Source: Mesodorylaimus sp. YZB2_4 (lineage: Eukaryota; Nematoda; Enoplea; Dorylaimida; Dorylaimidae). Taken from it: a DNA stretch of 64,000 nt. The position numbers and the translations under genes are program-made. Below, piece by piece: positions 1 to 11,829 of this stretch. The notes under the pieces were generated by a model, which made no database searches, had not been told where the DNA came from, and saw nothing but the letters and a program-made list of their open reading frames with translations. Position 1 is the stretch's first letter. Every line of letters begins with the position of its first letter. The stretch is from positions 1 through 64,000 of the forward strand of contig JASANH010000053.1 of NCBI GenBank assembly GCA_030248295.1, read 5' to 3'.

Positions 1-3000
1 TGCCCACTGAGAAACCAGAACAACTAACAACTGCTGGGAAGTGGCCAAACTGAGGCTTCCTAGAGGATGACACCTGCTGTCAGTCTGAGCCCACTGAAAA
101 ACCTAGAACAGCAAACCGCTGCCTCCTGGAAGTGCACACTGAAAGTCCAGAAACCACTACCCAGCTGCTCCTGAGGCTGTCCCCACTGCAAAGCTCCAGA
201 AACAACCAACCATGCTGCCTCTGAGCTGCCCACTGCAAGAACCAGAAACAACCACCCCACTGCTCCTGAAGTGCCTACCTGAAGCTCCACAATAAACACT
301 TGAAATGGCTTGCTGAAGTGCCCACTGAAAGCTCCAGAAGCAGCCCAATGTGCTGCCCTGAAGTGCCAACTGAAAGCTCCAGAACAGCTGACCGCTGGTC
401 CCTGCAGGCTGTCTCTTACTTAAGTTTCTAGAAACAGCCAAACAGCTGTCTCCTAGTCCCCACAGCTCCAGAACAACCAACCACTGCCTCTGAGCTGCCC
501 ACTGGAAGAACTCAGAACAGCAAACAGCTGCTCCCGCAGGGTGCCCAGCATGCTCCAGAACCAACCAAACTGGGCTGCCCCTGAGCTGGCTCCCTGATGG
601 GAGAACCAGAACAAGTGACCCCTGCTCCTGAGGCTGCTGCCCACTGAGTTTTTGGGAAGAACAGCCAACGGCCTGCTCCTGAAGTGGCTGCCAACTCAGG
701 GCTCCAGAAACAACCAACAGCCCTGTCCTGAGGGGTGCACTGCAAAGGAAGGAGACACCAACCGCCCTGCTCCTGAAGTGCCAACTGCAATCTTCAGGTA
801 CAGTTAAACACCCTGCTCCTGGGGTGCCCACTGGGAGAACCAGAACAACCAACAGTGTGCCCCAGTGCCCACTGAAGCTCCAGAACAGCAAACAGCTCCC
901 AGGCTGTCACAGAAAAGCTCCAGAACAATGATGCTGCCCCTGACCTGCCCACTGGAGAACCAGCACACCTGACTGCTGCTCCCTGCAGGCCTGTGCCCAC
1001 TGGAAGCTTCAGAAACACTGAAATGGCTGCTCCTGAGCTGCCCAACTAGGTTTCCAGAACAGCCAACAGCCTGCTCCTGAGGTGCCCACTGAAGCTCCAG
1101 AAACACCAACAGCTGCTCTTAGGTGCCCACAGCAGTCCCACTGAGAACTAGACACTGGACCACTGTTCCTGAGGTGCCCACTGGAAGCTCCAAGACCATG
1201 CCACCCAGCTGTCCTGAGGTGCCCACCAAAGCTCCAGAACAGTTGCACAGCAGCTCTGAGGGGTGCCCACAAAAGCCCCACAAACCACCAAATGCCCTGC
1301 CCCTGAGCTGCCCACTGAGAACCAACACCTAACTCACTGTCTTCTGAGGTGCCCACTGAGTTTCCAGAACCACAAATGCTGTCCCTGAAGTGCCAAACTG
1401 AAGCTCCAGGACAGCCTACAGCCCTGCTCTCCTGGTGCCCCACTGGAAGAACCAGAAGAGTCAGGCAGCTGCCTCCTGAGGTGTGAGAACAGCCAAATGT
1501 GTGCCTAAGTGCTCACTGAAAGTTTGGAAGCACTCTAAACGCTGCCTAAAAGCGGCTCCCACTGAAGAACCTAGAAGAGCACCCAAGGAGCTGGCTCCCT
1601 TGTCACCGAGTCTTCAGAAACAAATGCCGCTCCCAAAGTGCCCACTGAAGAACCAGAAGCAACCAACCGCTGGCCCTGCAAAGGCACACACTGAGAGACC
1701 AACAACCAACCGCTGCTCCTGGAAGCGACACGAAGCTCCAAGAAGCACCTGACCGTTGCTCCTGAGGGGCCCCAGCTCGCAGCTCCCAGACACCGCAACG
1801 GCTGTGCGACCAACCTGTGAAAGGAGCTGCACAAATGAGCCAGCTGCTCCGGCAGTCTGCCCAACTTACGGAACAACCAACCGCTGCTCTGGAAGCTGCT
1901 TGTAGAACCAGAAACACCCAACCGCCCTGCTCCTGTAGTGATATGACAGAACAGCCAACAGCCGCTCCTGAAGAGCCTACTGAAGCTGCACAGAACAGCC
2001 AACAGCCCGCCCCTAGGCCGCCCCACTGGAAGAACCAGAACCAGCCGCCCAAACAACAAACGGCCGCTCCTGCAGTGCCGACTGAAAGTTCCAGAACACA
2101 CAAACGGCTGCTCCTGATGCTGCCAATGGTAAAGCTCCAGAACAACCAGACAGCTGCTCCCGAGCTGCCCACTGAAGATCCTAGAACAGAGCCAAACCGC
2201 CCTGCCCCTGGGAAGCTGCTAACTGGAAGCTCCTAGAAACACTTAAATGACCGCTGGCTCCTGAAGCGCCGTCCACTTAAAGTTTCTTATAGAAAACAGC
2301 GAACAGGCTGCTCTCCTGAAGCCGCCAACTGCAGAGTCCCAGAAACGAACCGCCCTGCCCGGCAGGGCTCTGCCCACCGAAGAACCCAGAACAACCAAAC
2401 CGCCCCGCCCCTGAGGTGTGCCCACTGAAGAATTAGAATATTGAAATGGGGAGGTGCCCACCAAAGATCCAGAAGGGGGAACCAACGCTGCTCCCGAAGT
2501 GCACACTGAAGCTCCAGAGTACAGCCATGGCACACTGCTCCCTAGGCAAGCCCACCCCAAAAAGCAGAACACAAACGGCATGGCTCTCCGTAAGTGCATA
2601 CTCAGAGTTTTCAGAACACTTAACACTGCTCCTGGGAGGTGCCGATGGGAGCTTTTAGAAATACCAAACGGCTGCTCCTGAAGTGCAAGCTGAGCTCAGG
2701 ACACCAAACAGCTGTCCTGAGGTGCGCACTACGAAGAACCAGAAACAACTAACAATGACCCCTCCTGAAGTGCAAAACTAAGCTCCAGAAAGCGACCAGC
2801 TGCAAAGGTGCCCACTCAAAAAAAAAAACGAGTCACCACGAAACCGCTGAAGTGCACACTAAGTTTTCAACACGGCGGAAATGGCCGCTCCCGGCAGGGG
2901 GCCATGGCAAGCTCCAGATACATACGAATCACTGCCTTCTGAGCTGCCCACTGCAAAGAACGAGAAAACAAACAAACGGCTGCTCCCTGAAGCGCCAACT

Positions 3001-3390
3001 AAACTCCAGCTCCAGAAAAACCAACCGCTGCTCCTGAAGTGCCCACTGAAAGAACCATAACAACCAACAACCGCCCCTGAAGTGCAAACCGAGAACTCAA
3101 GAAGCAACAGACCGCTGCTCCTGAGGTGCCTACTGGAAGCTCCAGCACAGCCAACAGCTGCTCCTGAGGTGCCTCCAGCAACAACCAACCACTGCCTCTG
3201 AGCTGCCCACTGAAGAACCAGAACAACCAACCGCTGCTGTGCCCACCCCAAAGTCCCAACACCAACGGCTGCTCCCGAAGTGCCCACCGAAGCTCCAGAT
3301 GAGCCAACGGCTGCCCTGAGTGTGAACTGAAGCTCCAGAACAGCCGACGCCGCCCCGGAGGCCGAAGCTCCAGAAACAGCCAACAGCTGG
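1..3390 (+). repeat. Inverted, indel-rich copy of the 42-bp PT-rich repeat array
   Basis: The same 42-bp unit found at 3391-8445 continues here, but in the opposite orientation: the PTEAPEQPTAAPEV sense strand is the plus strand. Units are recognisable throughout (CCACTGAAGCTCCAGAACAG-like cores), yet nearly every unit carries one-base insertions, homopolymer expansions or small deletions, so no reading frame stays open beyond a few units. Such scattered indels are absent from most of 4600-8445. I see no independent gene here. The pattern looks like uncorrected long-read sequence folded back at a contig end, although a real, decaying inverted array cannot be excluded. Confidence 0.75.
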
Positions 3391-6300
3391 AGGGCCCGTG
3401 GAGCTTCAGTGGGCACCTCAGGAGCAGCGGTTGGTTTTGGTTCTTCAGTGGGCAGCTCAGGGGCAGCGGTTGGTTGTTCTGGAGCTTCTGTGGGCACCTC
3501 AGGAGCAGCTGTTGGCTGTTCTGGAGCTTCAGTGGGCACCTCAGGAGCAGCGGTCGGCTGTTCTGGAGCTTCAGTTGGCACTTCAGGGGCAGCCGTTGGC
3601 TCTTCTGGAGCTTCAGTGGGCACTTCAGGAGCAGCCGTTGGCTGTTCTGGAGCTTCAGTAGGCACTTCAGGAGCAGCGGTTGTTTGTTCTGGTTCTTCAG
3701 TGGGCAGCTCAGAGGCAGTGGTTGGTTGTTCTGGAGCTTCTGTGGGCACCTCAGGAGCAGCTGTTGGCTAAAGCCTGTTCTGGAGCTTCAGTGGGCACCT
3801 CAGGAGCAGCGGTTGGCTGTTCTGGTCCTCGTGCACCTCTGGAGCCTGTTGGCTGCTTCAGTGGGCACCTCAGGAGCAGCTGTTGGCTGTCCTGGAGCAT
3901 GAGTTGGCTCTTCAGGAGCAGCCGTTTGCTGTTCTGGAGCTTCAGTGGGCACCTCAGGAGCAGCGGTTGGTTGTTCTGGTTCTTCAGTGGGCAGCTCAGG
4001 GGCAGCGGTTGGTTGTTCTGGAGCTTCAGTGAGCACTTCAGGAGCAGCCGTTGGCTGTTCTGGAGCTTCAGTGGGCACGTCAGGAGCAGCTGTTGGCTGT
4101 TCTGGTTCTTCAGTGGGCACCACGGGAGCAGCTGTTGGCTGTGCTGGAGCTTCAGTGGGCACTCAGAGGCAGCTGTTGGTTGTTCTGGTTCTCCAGTGGG
4201 CACCCCAGGAGCAGCTGTTGGCTGTCCTGGAGATTCAGTTGGCACTTCAGGAGCAGCGGTTGGTTGTTCTGGTTCTTCAGTGCGCACCTCAGGAGCAGCT
4301 GTTGGCTGTTCTGGAGCTTCAGTTTGCACTCCAGGAGCAGCCGTTGGCTGTTCTGAAGCTTCAGTGGGCACCTCAGGAGCAGCGGTCGGCTGTTCTGGAG
4401 CTTCAGTGGGCACCTCAGGAGCAGCGGTTGGCTGTTCTGGAGCTTCAGTGGGCACCTCCAGGGGCAGCCGTTGGCTGCCTGTTCTGGAGCTTCAGTGGGC
4501 ACTTCAGGAGCAGCTCTGTTCTGGAGCTTCAGTTGGCACTTCAGGAGCAGCCGTTGGCTCTTCTGGAGCTTCAGGGGCACTCATGACCCCCCCCCCCCCG
4601 CAGCCGTTGGTTGTTCTGGAGCAACTGTGGGCACCTCGGGAGCAGCTGTTTGCTGTTCTGGTTCTTCAGTGGGCAGCTCAGAGGCAGTGGTTGGTTGTTC
4701 TGGAGCTTCTGTGGGCACCTCAGGAGCAGCTGTTGGCTGTTCTGGAGCTTCAGTGGGCACCTCAGGAGCAGCGGTCGGCTGTTCTGGAGCTCTAGTTGGC
4801 ACTTTAGGGGCAGCCGTTGGCTGTTCTGGAGCTTCAGTGGGCACTTCAGGAGCAGCCGTTGGCTGTTCTGGAGCTTCAGTAGGCACTTCAGGAGCAGCGG
4901 TTGGTTGTTCTGGTTCTTCAGTGGGCAGCTCAGAGGCAGTGGTTGGTTGTTCTGGAGCTTCAGTGGGCACCTCAGGAGCAGCTGTTGGCTGTTCTGGTTC
5001 TTCGGTGTGCACTTCAGGAGCAGTTGTTGGTTGTTCTGGTTCTTCAGTGGGCAGCTCAGAGGCAGTGGTTGGTTGTTCTGGAGCTTCAGTGGGCACCTCA
5101 GGAGCAGCTGTTGGCTGTTCTGGATCTTCAGTGGGCACCTCAGGAGCAGCGGTCGGCTGTTCTGGAGCTCTAGTTGGCACTTCAGGGGCAGCCGTTGGCT
5201 CTTCTGGAGCTTCAGTGGGCACTTCAGGAGCAGCCGTTGGCTGTTCTGGAGCTTCAGTAGGCACTTCAGGAGCAGCGGTTGGTTTTGGTTCTTCAGTGGG
5301 CAGCTCAGGGGCAGCGGTTGGTTGTTCTGGAGCTTCAGTGGGCACTTCAGGAGCAGCCGTTGGTTGTTCTGGAGCTTCTGTGGGCACCTCAGGAGCAGCT
5401 GTTGGCTGTTCTGGAGCTTCAGTGGGCACCTCAGGAGCAGCGGTCGGCTGTTCTGGAGCTCTAGTTGGCACTTCAGGGGCAGCCGTTGGCTCTTCTGGAG
5501 CTTCAGTGGGCACTTCAGGAGCAGCCGTTGGCTGTTCTGGAGCTTCAGTAGGCACTTCAGGAGCAGCGGTTGGTTGTTCTGGTTCTTCAGTGGGCAGCTC
5601 AGAGGCAGTGGTTGGTTGTTCTGGAGCTTCAGTGGGCACCTCAGGAGCAGCTGGTGGCTGTTCTGGAGCTTCAGTGTGCACTTCAGGAGCAGCGGTTGGT
5701 TGTTCTGGTTCTTCAGTGGGCACCTCAGGAGCAGCTGTTGGCTGTTCTAGAGCCTCAGTTGGCACTTCAGGAGCAGTGGTCGGCTGTTCTGGAGCTTCAG
5801 TGTGCACTTCAGGAGCAGCGGTTGGTTGTTCTGGTTCTTCAGTGTGCCTTTCAGGAGCAGCGGTTGGTTGTTCTGGTTCTTCAGTACGCACCTCAGGAGC
5901 AGCTGGTGGCTGTTCTGGAGCTTCAGTGTGCACTTCAGGAGCAGCGGTTGGTTGTTCTGGTTCTTCAGTGGGCACCTCAGGAGCAGCCGTTGGCTGTTCT
6001 GGAGCTTCCGTGAGCACATCAGGAGCAGCTGTTGGCTGTTCTGGTTCTTCAGTGGGCACTTCAGGAGCAGCCGTTGGCTGTTCTGGAGCTTCAGTGAGCA
6101 CTTCAGGAGCAGCCGTTGGCTGTTCTGGAGCTTCAGTGGGCACCTCAGGAGCAGCTGTTGGCTGTTCGGGCGGCTGCTCTGGAGCTTCAGTTGGCACTTC
6201 AGGGGCAGCCGTTGGCTCTTCTGGAGCTTCAGTGGGCACTTCAGGAGCAGCCGTTGGCTGTTCTGGAGCTTCAGTAGGCACATCAGGAGCAGCGGTTGGT

Positions 6301-8445
6301 TGTTCTGGTTCTTCAGTGGGCAGCTCAGAGGCAGTGGTTGGTTGTTCTGGAGCTTCTGTGGGCACCTCAGGAGCAGCTGGTGGCTGTTCTGGAGCTTCAG
6401 TGTGCACTTCAGGAGCAGCGGTTGGTTGTTCTGGTTCTTCAGTGGGCACCTCAGGAGCAGCTGTTGGCTGTTCTGGAGCCTTAGTTGGCACTTCAGGAGC
6501 AGCCGTTGGCTGTTCTGGAGCTTCAGTGGGCACCTCAGGAGCAGCGGTCGGCTGTTCTGGAGCTTCAGTGGGCACCTCAGGAGCAGCGGTCGGATGTTCT
6601 GGTTCTTCAGTGGGCAGCTCAGGGACAGCGGTTGGTTGTTCTGGAGCTTCTGTGGGCACCTCGGGAGCAGCTGTTGGCTGTTCTGGAGCTTCAGTGGGCA
6701 CCTCAGGAGCAGCTGTTGGCTGTTCTGGTTCTTCGGTGTGCACTTCAGGAGCAGTTGTTGGTTGTTCTGGATCTTCAGTGGGCACCTCAGGAGCAGTTGT
6801 TAGTTGTTCTGGTTCTTCAGTGGGCACCCCAGGAGCAGCCGTTGGCTGTTCTGAAGCTTCAGTGGGCACCTCAGGAGCAGCGGTCGGCTGTTCTGGAGCT
6901 TCAGTATGCACTTCAGGAGCAGCGGTTGGTTGTTCTGGTTTTTCAGTGGGCACCTCAGGAGCAGCTGTTGGCTGTTCTGGAGCTTCAGTGGGCACCTCGG
7001 GAGCAGCGGTCGGCTGTTCTGGAGCTTCAGTGGGCACCTCAGGAGCAGCGGTTGGTTGTTCTGGTTCTTCAGTGGGCAGCTCAGGGGCAGCGGTTGGTTG
7101 TTCTGGAGCTTCTGTGGGCACCTCAGGAGCAGCTGTTGGCTGTTCTGGAGCTTCAGTGAGCACCTCAGGAGCAGCGGTCGGCTGTTCTGGAGCTTCAGTT
7201 GGCACTTCAGGGGCAGCCGTTGGCTCTTCTGGAGCTTCAGTGGGCACTTCGGGAGCAGCCGTTGGCTGTTCTGGAGCTTCAGTAGGCACTTCAGGGGCAG
7301 CCGTTGGTTGTTCCGGTTTTTCAGTGGGCAGCTCAGAGGCAGTGGTTGGTTGTTCTGGAGCTTCTGTGGGCACCTCAGGAGCAGCTGTTGGCTGTTCTGG
7401 AGCTTCAGTGGGCACCTCAGGAGCAGCGGTCGGCTGTTCTGGGCTTCAGTTGGCACTTCAGGGGCAGCCGTTGGCTGTTCTGGAGCTTCAGTGGGCACTT
7501 CAGGAGCAGCCGTTGGCTGTTCTGGAGCTTCAGTAGGCACTTCAGGAGCAGCGGTTGGTTGTTCTGGTTCTTCAGTGGGCAGCTCAGAGGCAGTGGTTGG
7601 TTGTTCTGGAGCTTCAGTGGGCACCTCAGGAGCAGCTGGTTGCTGTTCTGGAGCTCAGTGTGCACTTCAGGGCAGCTTGGTGTTCTGTCTTCATGTGCAC
7701 CTCAGGAGCAGCTGTTGGCTGTTCTGGAGCCTCAGTTGGCACTTCAGGAGCAGCGGTCGGCTGTTCTGGTTCTTCAGTGGGCAGCTCAGGGGCAGCCGTT
7801 GGTTGTTCTGGAGCTTTTGTGGGCACCTCGGGAGCAGCTGTTGGCTGTTCTGGAGCTCCAGTGGGCACCTCAGGAGCATCGGTTGGTTGTTCTGGAGCTT
7901 CAGTGGGCACCTCAGGAGCGGTGGTTGGCTGTTCTGAAGCTTCAGTGGGCACCTCAGGAGCAGTGGTCGGCTGTTCTGGAGCTTCAGTATGCACTACAGG
8001 AGCAGCGGTTGGCTGTTCTGGTTCTTCAGTGGGCACTTTAGGAGCAGCCGTTGGCTGTTCCGGAGCTTTAGTAGGCACTTCAGGAGCAGCGGTTGGTTGT
8101 TCCGGTCCTTCAGTGGGCACCTCAGGAGCAGCTGTTGGCTGTTCTGGAGCCTCAGTTGGCACTTCAGGAGCAGCCGTTGGCTGTTCTGGAGCTTCAGTGG
8201 GCACTCCAGGAGCATCGGTTGGTTGTTCTGGAGCTTCAGTGGGCACCTCAGGAGCGGTGGTTGGCTGTTCTGGATCTCCAGTGGGCAGCTCAGGAGCAGC
8301 GGTTGGCCGTTCTGCAGCTTCCGTTGGCACCTCAGGAGCAGCTGTAGGCTGTTCTGGAGCTCCTGTGGGCACTCTAGGAGCAGCGGTTGGTTGTTCTGGA
8401 GCTACAGTGGGCACCTCAGGAGCAGGAGTTGGCTGTTTTGAAGCT
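3391..8445 (-). repeat. 42-bp tandem repeat array with higher-order structure
   Basis: About 120 tandem copies of a 42-bp unit encode VPTEAPEQPTAAPE on the minus strand. Variants recur in blocks: a unit reading PTEEPEQ, a unit with SELPTEEPEQ, one with a VPTRAPEQ change (at 4792, 5170 and 5461) and one with a 3-bp in-frame deletion (near 3433 and 5281). The repeated order of variants shows amplification of multi-unit blocks by unequal exchange. Because the period is a multiple of three and the unit lacks stops, several frames on both strands are open for hundreds of codons; only the minus frame linked to the signal-peptide exons is taken as coding. Confidence 0.9.
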
Positions 8446-9635
8446 TCACTGAGCTCCTGAGATGGTGACTCTGATTGTGGGGGAGATATAGTTGTTTGTT
8501 TTTGTGGTTGTGTTTCCTTTATGGGCTCCTGAGGTTGGGATATTGTATTTGTAGTCTCGCCAGGCTTTCTAGTAGGTATGGGTTGATTATTGGTTGGTTT
8601 TCCACCACTACCGCTCCCGCTTCCGCCTTCCCCAATAACCTCTGTTCCATCAGAGTTGATGTTGAGCCAGTCGAAATACTCACTCCCTACATGTGAAGCA
8701 ACGACATTATTGAGATTATTGATTCAGGAAAAGCTGGGTATCGTTGAAGGCTTCCAGTTGATACTGTATTATATTCAGTAAAAATTTTATCTACTTACTG
8801 TCCACCTGTACAAGGGTGGCGTCTGAATTGCCTTGGGAATTGAGATCGCACCGATAGTACTTGTTTTTCGCGACAGTGTAGGCACCAATGTCGACAGCGA
8901 AGCCCTCGACTGTTATGCACGCTGTAATGAAAGGTTTGTTGTGTTCGCTCGATGAGTTTTCGGGTACTCGTTAAGTTATTACCTGATACTTTAGGTTCAT
9001 ATCCCTTACGTCCTGATGAGCAAGAAAGTTGTGCTTTGTCAGTGAACCAGGAACTGTTTGGAATATACAGCTTGTCATTGTATATGCAACCAGGCATTAG
9101 TCGCCGTGTAACTGTGCCATCGCTCTTCCGCATGCATTGGTACATGCCTTTGTATTCAACTGGGAAGGTTCCTCCAATAGGTATTTCTGGTCGGGCTGGC
9201 GTTGGTGCGATGCAAGCTGCAGGGTAAGAGCAGATGTTGTTTTTACCTACGATACACTTTGCTCGCATTCTTACCAACAACATCAAGTGACAGATGTAGA
9301 TCCTTGCTTTCAACGCATTGAAACTTGAAGTTTACATCCTTCCACGTTTGACCTGGTTTAAGTTCGGCGCCACCCAAAGCATTGCCAGGAACACATGCTT
9401 ATAATTAATATAACGCTCAGTTGCACCTGCCGAGTTGAGTTTTTTCGGAAACTCACTTACCCGTGGGTCGGACACCAATGGCCTCGCCGTTTTCGCCAAA
9501 GCATTCGAATTTTATCTTATTCTCGACCCATACGTCTCCAATTGTGCACTCACCTTCGCTAGCGGTTTTTTCCAGTTGAGCGGTAGAGAAAGTAAGAATG
9601 GCACTTAGAGTGGGTATGAATAGGAGTAAACGCAT
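3391..9635 (-). CDS. Secreted mucin-like protein with long Pro/Thr/Glu repeat region (C-terminus not resolved)
   Basis: Five exons can be joined in frame on the minus strand: 9635-9461, 9397-9275, 9246-8983, 8921-8799 and 8686 downward into the repeat. All four introns are phase 1. The first exon starts with a signal peptide (MRLLLFIPTLSAILTFSTAQ). The next segments are spaced-cysteine modules (ECTIGDVWVENKIKFECF, ACVPGNALGG...KFQC, a longer CMRK...GCIY...LSC module, and ACITVEGFAVD...YRC). Exon 5 opens with RSEYFDWLNINSDGTE, passes a Gly/Ser linker, and enters about 120 copies of the 14-residue unit VPTEAPEQPTAAPE. Dense Thr and Pro suggest O-glycosylated mucin, cuticle coat or adhesive secretion (inference). 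Frame slips occur near 7640-7690, at 7441, at the C-run 4587-4599 and below 4600; these may be assembly errors. No stop or C-terminal domain is seen before the orientation flips at 3390. The intron between exons 2 and 3 is only 28 nt. I do not recognise the N-terminal module family. Confidence 0.72.
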
Positions 9636-9687
9636 TTTGGATTATGCAACTCCTGTCGACATGTATGATATCTGCTTCTCTCTCGCT

Positions 9688-9697
9688 GTTATATAGC
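9688..9697 (-). promoter_or_regulatory. TATA box of mucin-like gene
   Basis: The minus strand reads GCTATATAAC about 53 bases upstream of the ATG at 9635. This leaves a 5' leader of roughly 20-25 nt if initiation is about 30 bp downstream. The start site is inferred, not seen. Confidence 0.5.
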
Positions 9698-10511
9698 TTT
9701 CCCTACCATACTGCTGCCATTGTGAGATTAGCGCAAGGTGTGAAAACAGTTGATGTTAAAATAGAACATTCGGATCATGCAAATGGCATAGATATGTCAT
9801 ATATGTAATATGCACCATTAATTTACATGAGTAATCAACCATGGGCAGGGCGAAAGCTGTGCGACGGATTTACAAACGCTCTGAGCTGACAGTGAGGCAG
9901 GTGGATCACAATATTCCGAAGCGTTAATTAAGTTTTCGATTTGGAAATACTTGGATCAGCCGCTAATCCCAGTGAATTCTGTGAAAATATTGCGTCAGAG
10001 AATTCGTATATAAATATTTTCTGTCCAGGGAAAAACGCACGCGCAACTGCTTTTAGGTACTTAAAATCAATACAAAGCTCACGGAGGAATTTTATGGCGC
10101 ATTGTCCCATATTTTGTTGATATAATAATGGATTGAAACAGTACGTAGTGGGTAGGGATTACAGTAAGTGCTACGTATTCGTGAAAACCGGAAATGCATG
10201 ACGCAAATTTTCATTAGGCAGATACTGTATAGCTGTGAGTGAGCATACCCCTAGGTTGAACCTAAGGTGCAAGCGATCAGCTTTTCCTTTTTTCTGCCTT
10301 ACTTTTAGGTAGTCTTAAATTCGATAATTAACTTAATTGGTTCTTTTCAGCAAAGTCATGGATGAAATTTTTTTGGATGGCCGCATTCTATTTCACAGAG
10401 ATGTCGCGTCGCGTTGTCAGAGAGATGATCGACAAACAATACACAGGCTGGTTCATACTGTGAAGTCCCTAGATCGGTCTGTGTCTTAGAGGCGGACTGT
10501 AGAGCCATCAT

Positions 10512-10640
10512 CTTTGAATAAGATATGGCTTGTGATATTATTTAGGTTCTGGACTCTGATAAGTCGTCCATAAAAGTCCCTAGCAAGAGGCAGGGCATGT
10601 CGTTTCCCGGGTAGCTTCGTTCTAGCACTTCCAGAAGCGT
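10512..10640. repeat. Dispersed repeat, copy 1 (second copy at 15963-16090)
   Basis: Begins TTTGAATAAGATATGGCTTG and ends near TTCTAGCACTTCCAGAAGCG. A diverged direct copy at 15963-16090 shares the same start (TTTGAATAAAATATGGCTTG) and end (TTCTAGCATTTCCGTGAGC). No terminal inverted repeats are obvious. Confidence 0.6.
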
Positions 10641-10708
10641 TAAGTACACGCTCGAAGGTTGCGTTTGTAGATTGGGACTGTGGTTAGAAACAGGATTAGG
10701 TCGGGTTC

Positions 10709-11829
10709 AACCCGACCCGACCCGAAAGTCCCTGACCCGAAATTGTAGCAGCTGAAGTTCCCTAAGATAAAAACCTTTCGCAAATCCTCAGAACATGCGG
10801 TGACTTTGCTGTAAAGGTGACCATGTGAAAATGATGGAAGGGTTTTGATTATACGCACCCGAATTTTCATGTTTTGCTATCCCTAATACACCTTCCAAAC
10901 CAGCATTCCTTCATAACGTTATTTCCGACTATAGTAGTCTAATTATTTGAAAAATACCTAGGTAGATCTAGGAGCGACTAAAGTCTGTCTGCTAGTCTTT
11001 AGCAAGATTAAATCAATCCAAATAATATTGACTACTTGCATAAATTTTGCAATTAGACAGGCTATACTGGCTAAATATAGAAATACCTATAGATATTGAC
11101 CCACCCAAGAATATGCATCTAGTCTTCACAAAAGGTACTGCTTACAAAGTCATATTGCGCTGGAGCCATATAGCTCGTCAGAACATTGCTACTGATGGAG
11201 GAATGTAGGGTACAAAGACTTTTTAACAGAGCGAACTGTTTCGCAATGGTGACGTGAATGGTGGTCGAGGGGACTATTATTGGTGCAAATTTTTTGTGGT
11301 TTGGGTTCAGACTGAATCGCTAGCTTTTCCAGCCAGGTCCCAAGACTTTACTTGTCACATTCAGGAATCAAATGTGATTGCAGATAATCCAACGACCTGT
11401 TATCAAAGATCATCAAGTCCTTACCAGACTATGGCTTGTCCCACCCGTTTATCAGAGTTGCTAAGACTGTTAATAGGAGCTCTGAGATATCGACCTTTCC
11501 TTATGCAGAAATTACTCGGAAAATTCGCTCATTGTCACATCTTGCAATTTGTCTGACATTCTTAAAAGTTACGCAGAATTAAAACAGTAATGCAAGGCTC
11601 TCTATATGTACATGCATGCATGAGGCAAATTCCGCAAATCCTGGAGTTAAACAGCTATGAAAAGGGTTTTGTAACTGTCAATAGTATAAACTAGCAAAAT
11701 TGCTGTATTTTTGACCCGTTTGACCTGATCTTTCAAAAAAGTGACCCGACCCGATTCTGACCCGACCCGACCCGAAATTTAGCTGACCCGACCCGACCCG
11801 ACCCGACCCGAATATACCCGACCCGATCC
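10709..11829. repeat. CCCGA/GACCC short tandem tracts at both ends of a 1.1-kb segment
   Basis: Runs of GACCCGACCC repeats occur at 10709-10740 and again, longer and interrupted, at 11714-11829. Both are in the same orientation, so they are not a simple terminal inverted repeat. They resemble subterminal repeats of a decayed DNA transposon, but the element limits cannot be set. Confidence 0.4.

Noticed and set aside
1-3390. Several 60-245-codon frames on both strands
   Set aside because: They are fragments of the error-rich repeat; frames shift every few units and none has an independent start or end signal.
4471-7536. 1021-codon plus-strand open frame (GCSGASVGTSGAAV repeats)
   Set aside because: It is the antisense of the PTEAPEQ repeat. 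The 42-bp period keeps several frames open on both strands, and no plus-strand signal peptide, start context or splice link exists, while the minus frame is spliced to a signal-peptide exon.
3391-8445. CRISPR-like array
   Set aside because: The 42-bp units are contiguous, without unique spacers, and encode a peptide repeat in a eukaryotic gene.
11714-11829. Telomere-like CCCGA tract
   Set aside because: The unit is irregular, interrupted and internal, and does not match a known animal telomere repeat; a transposon end is more likely.
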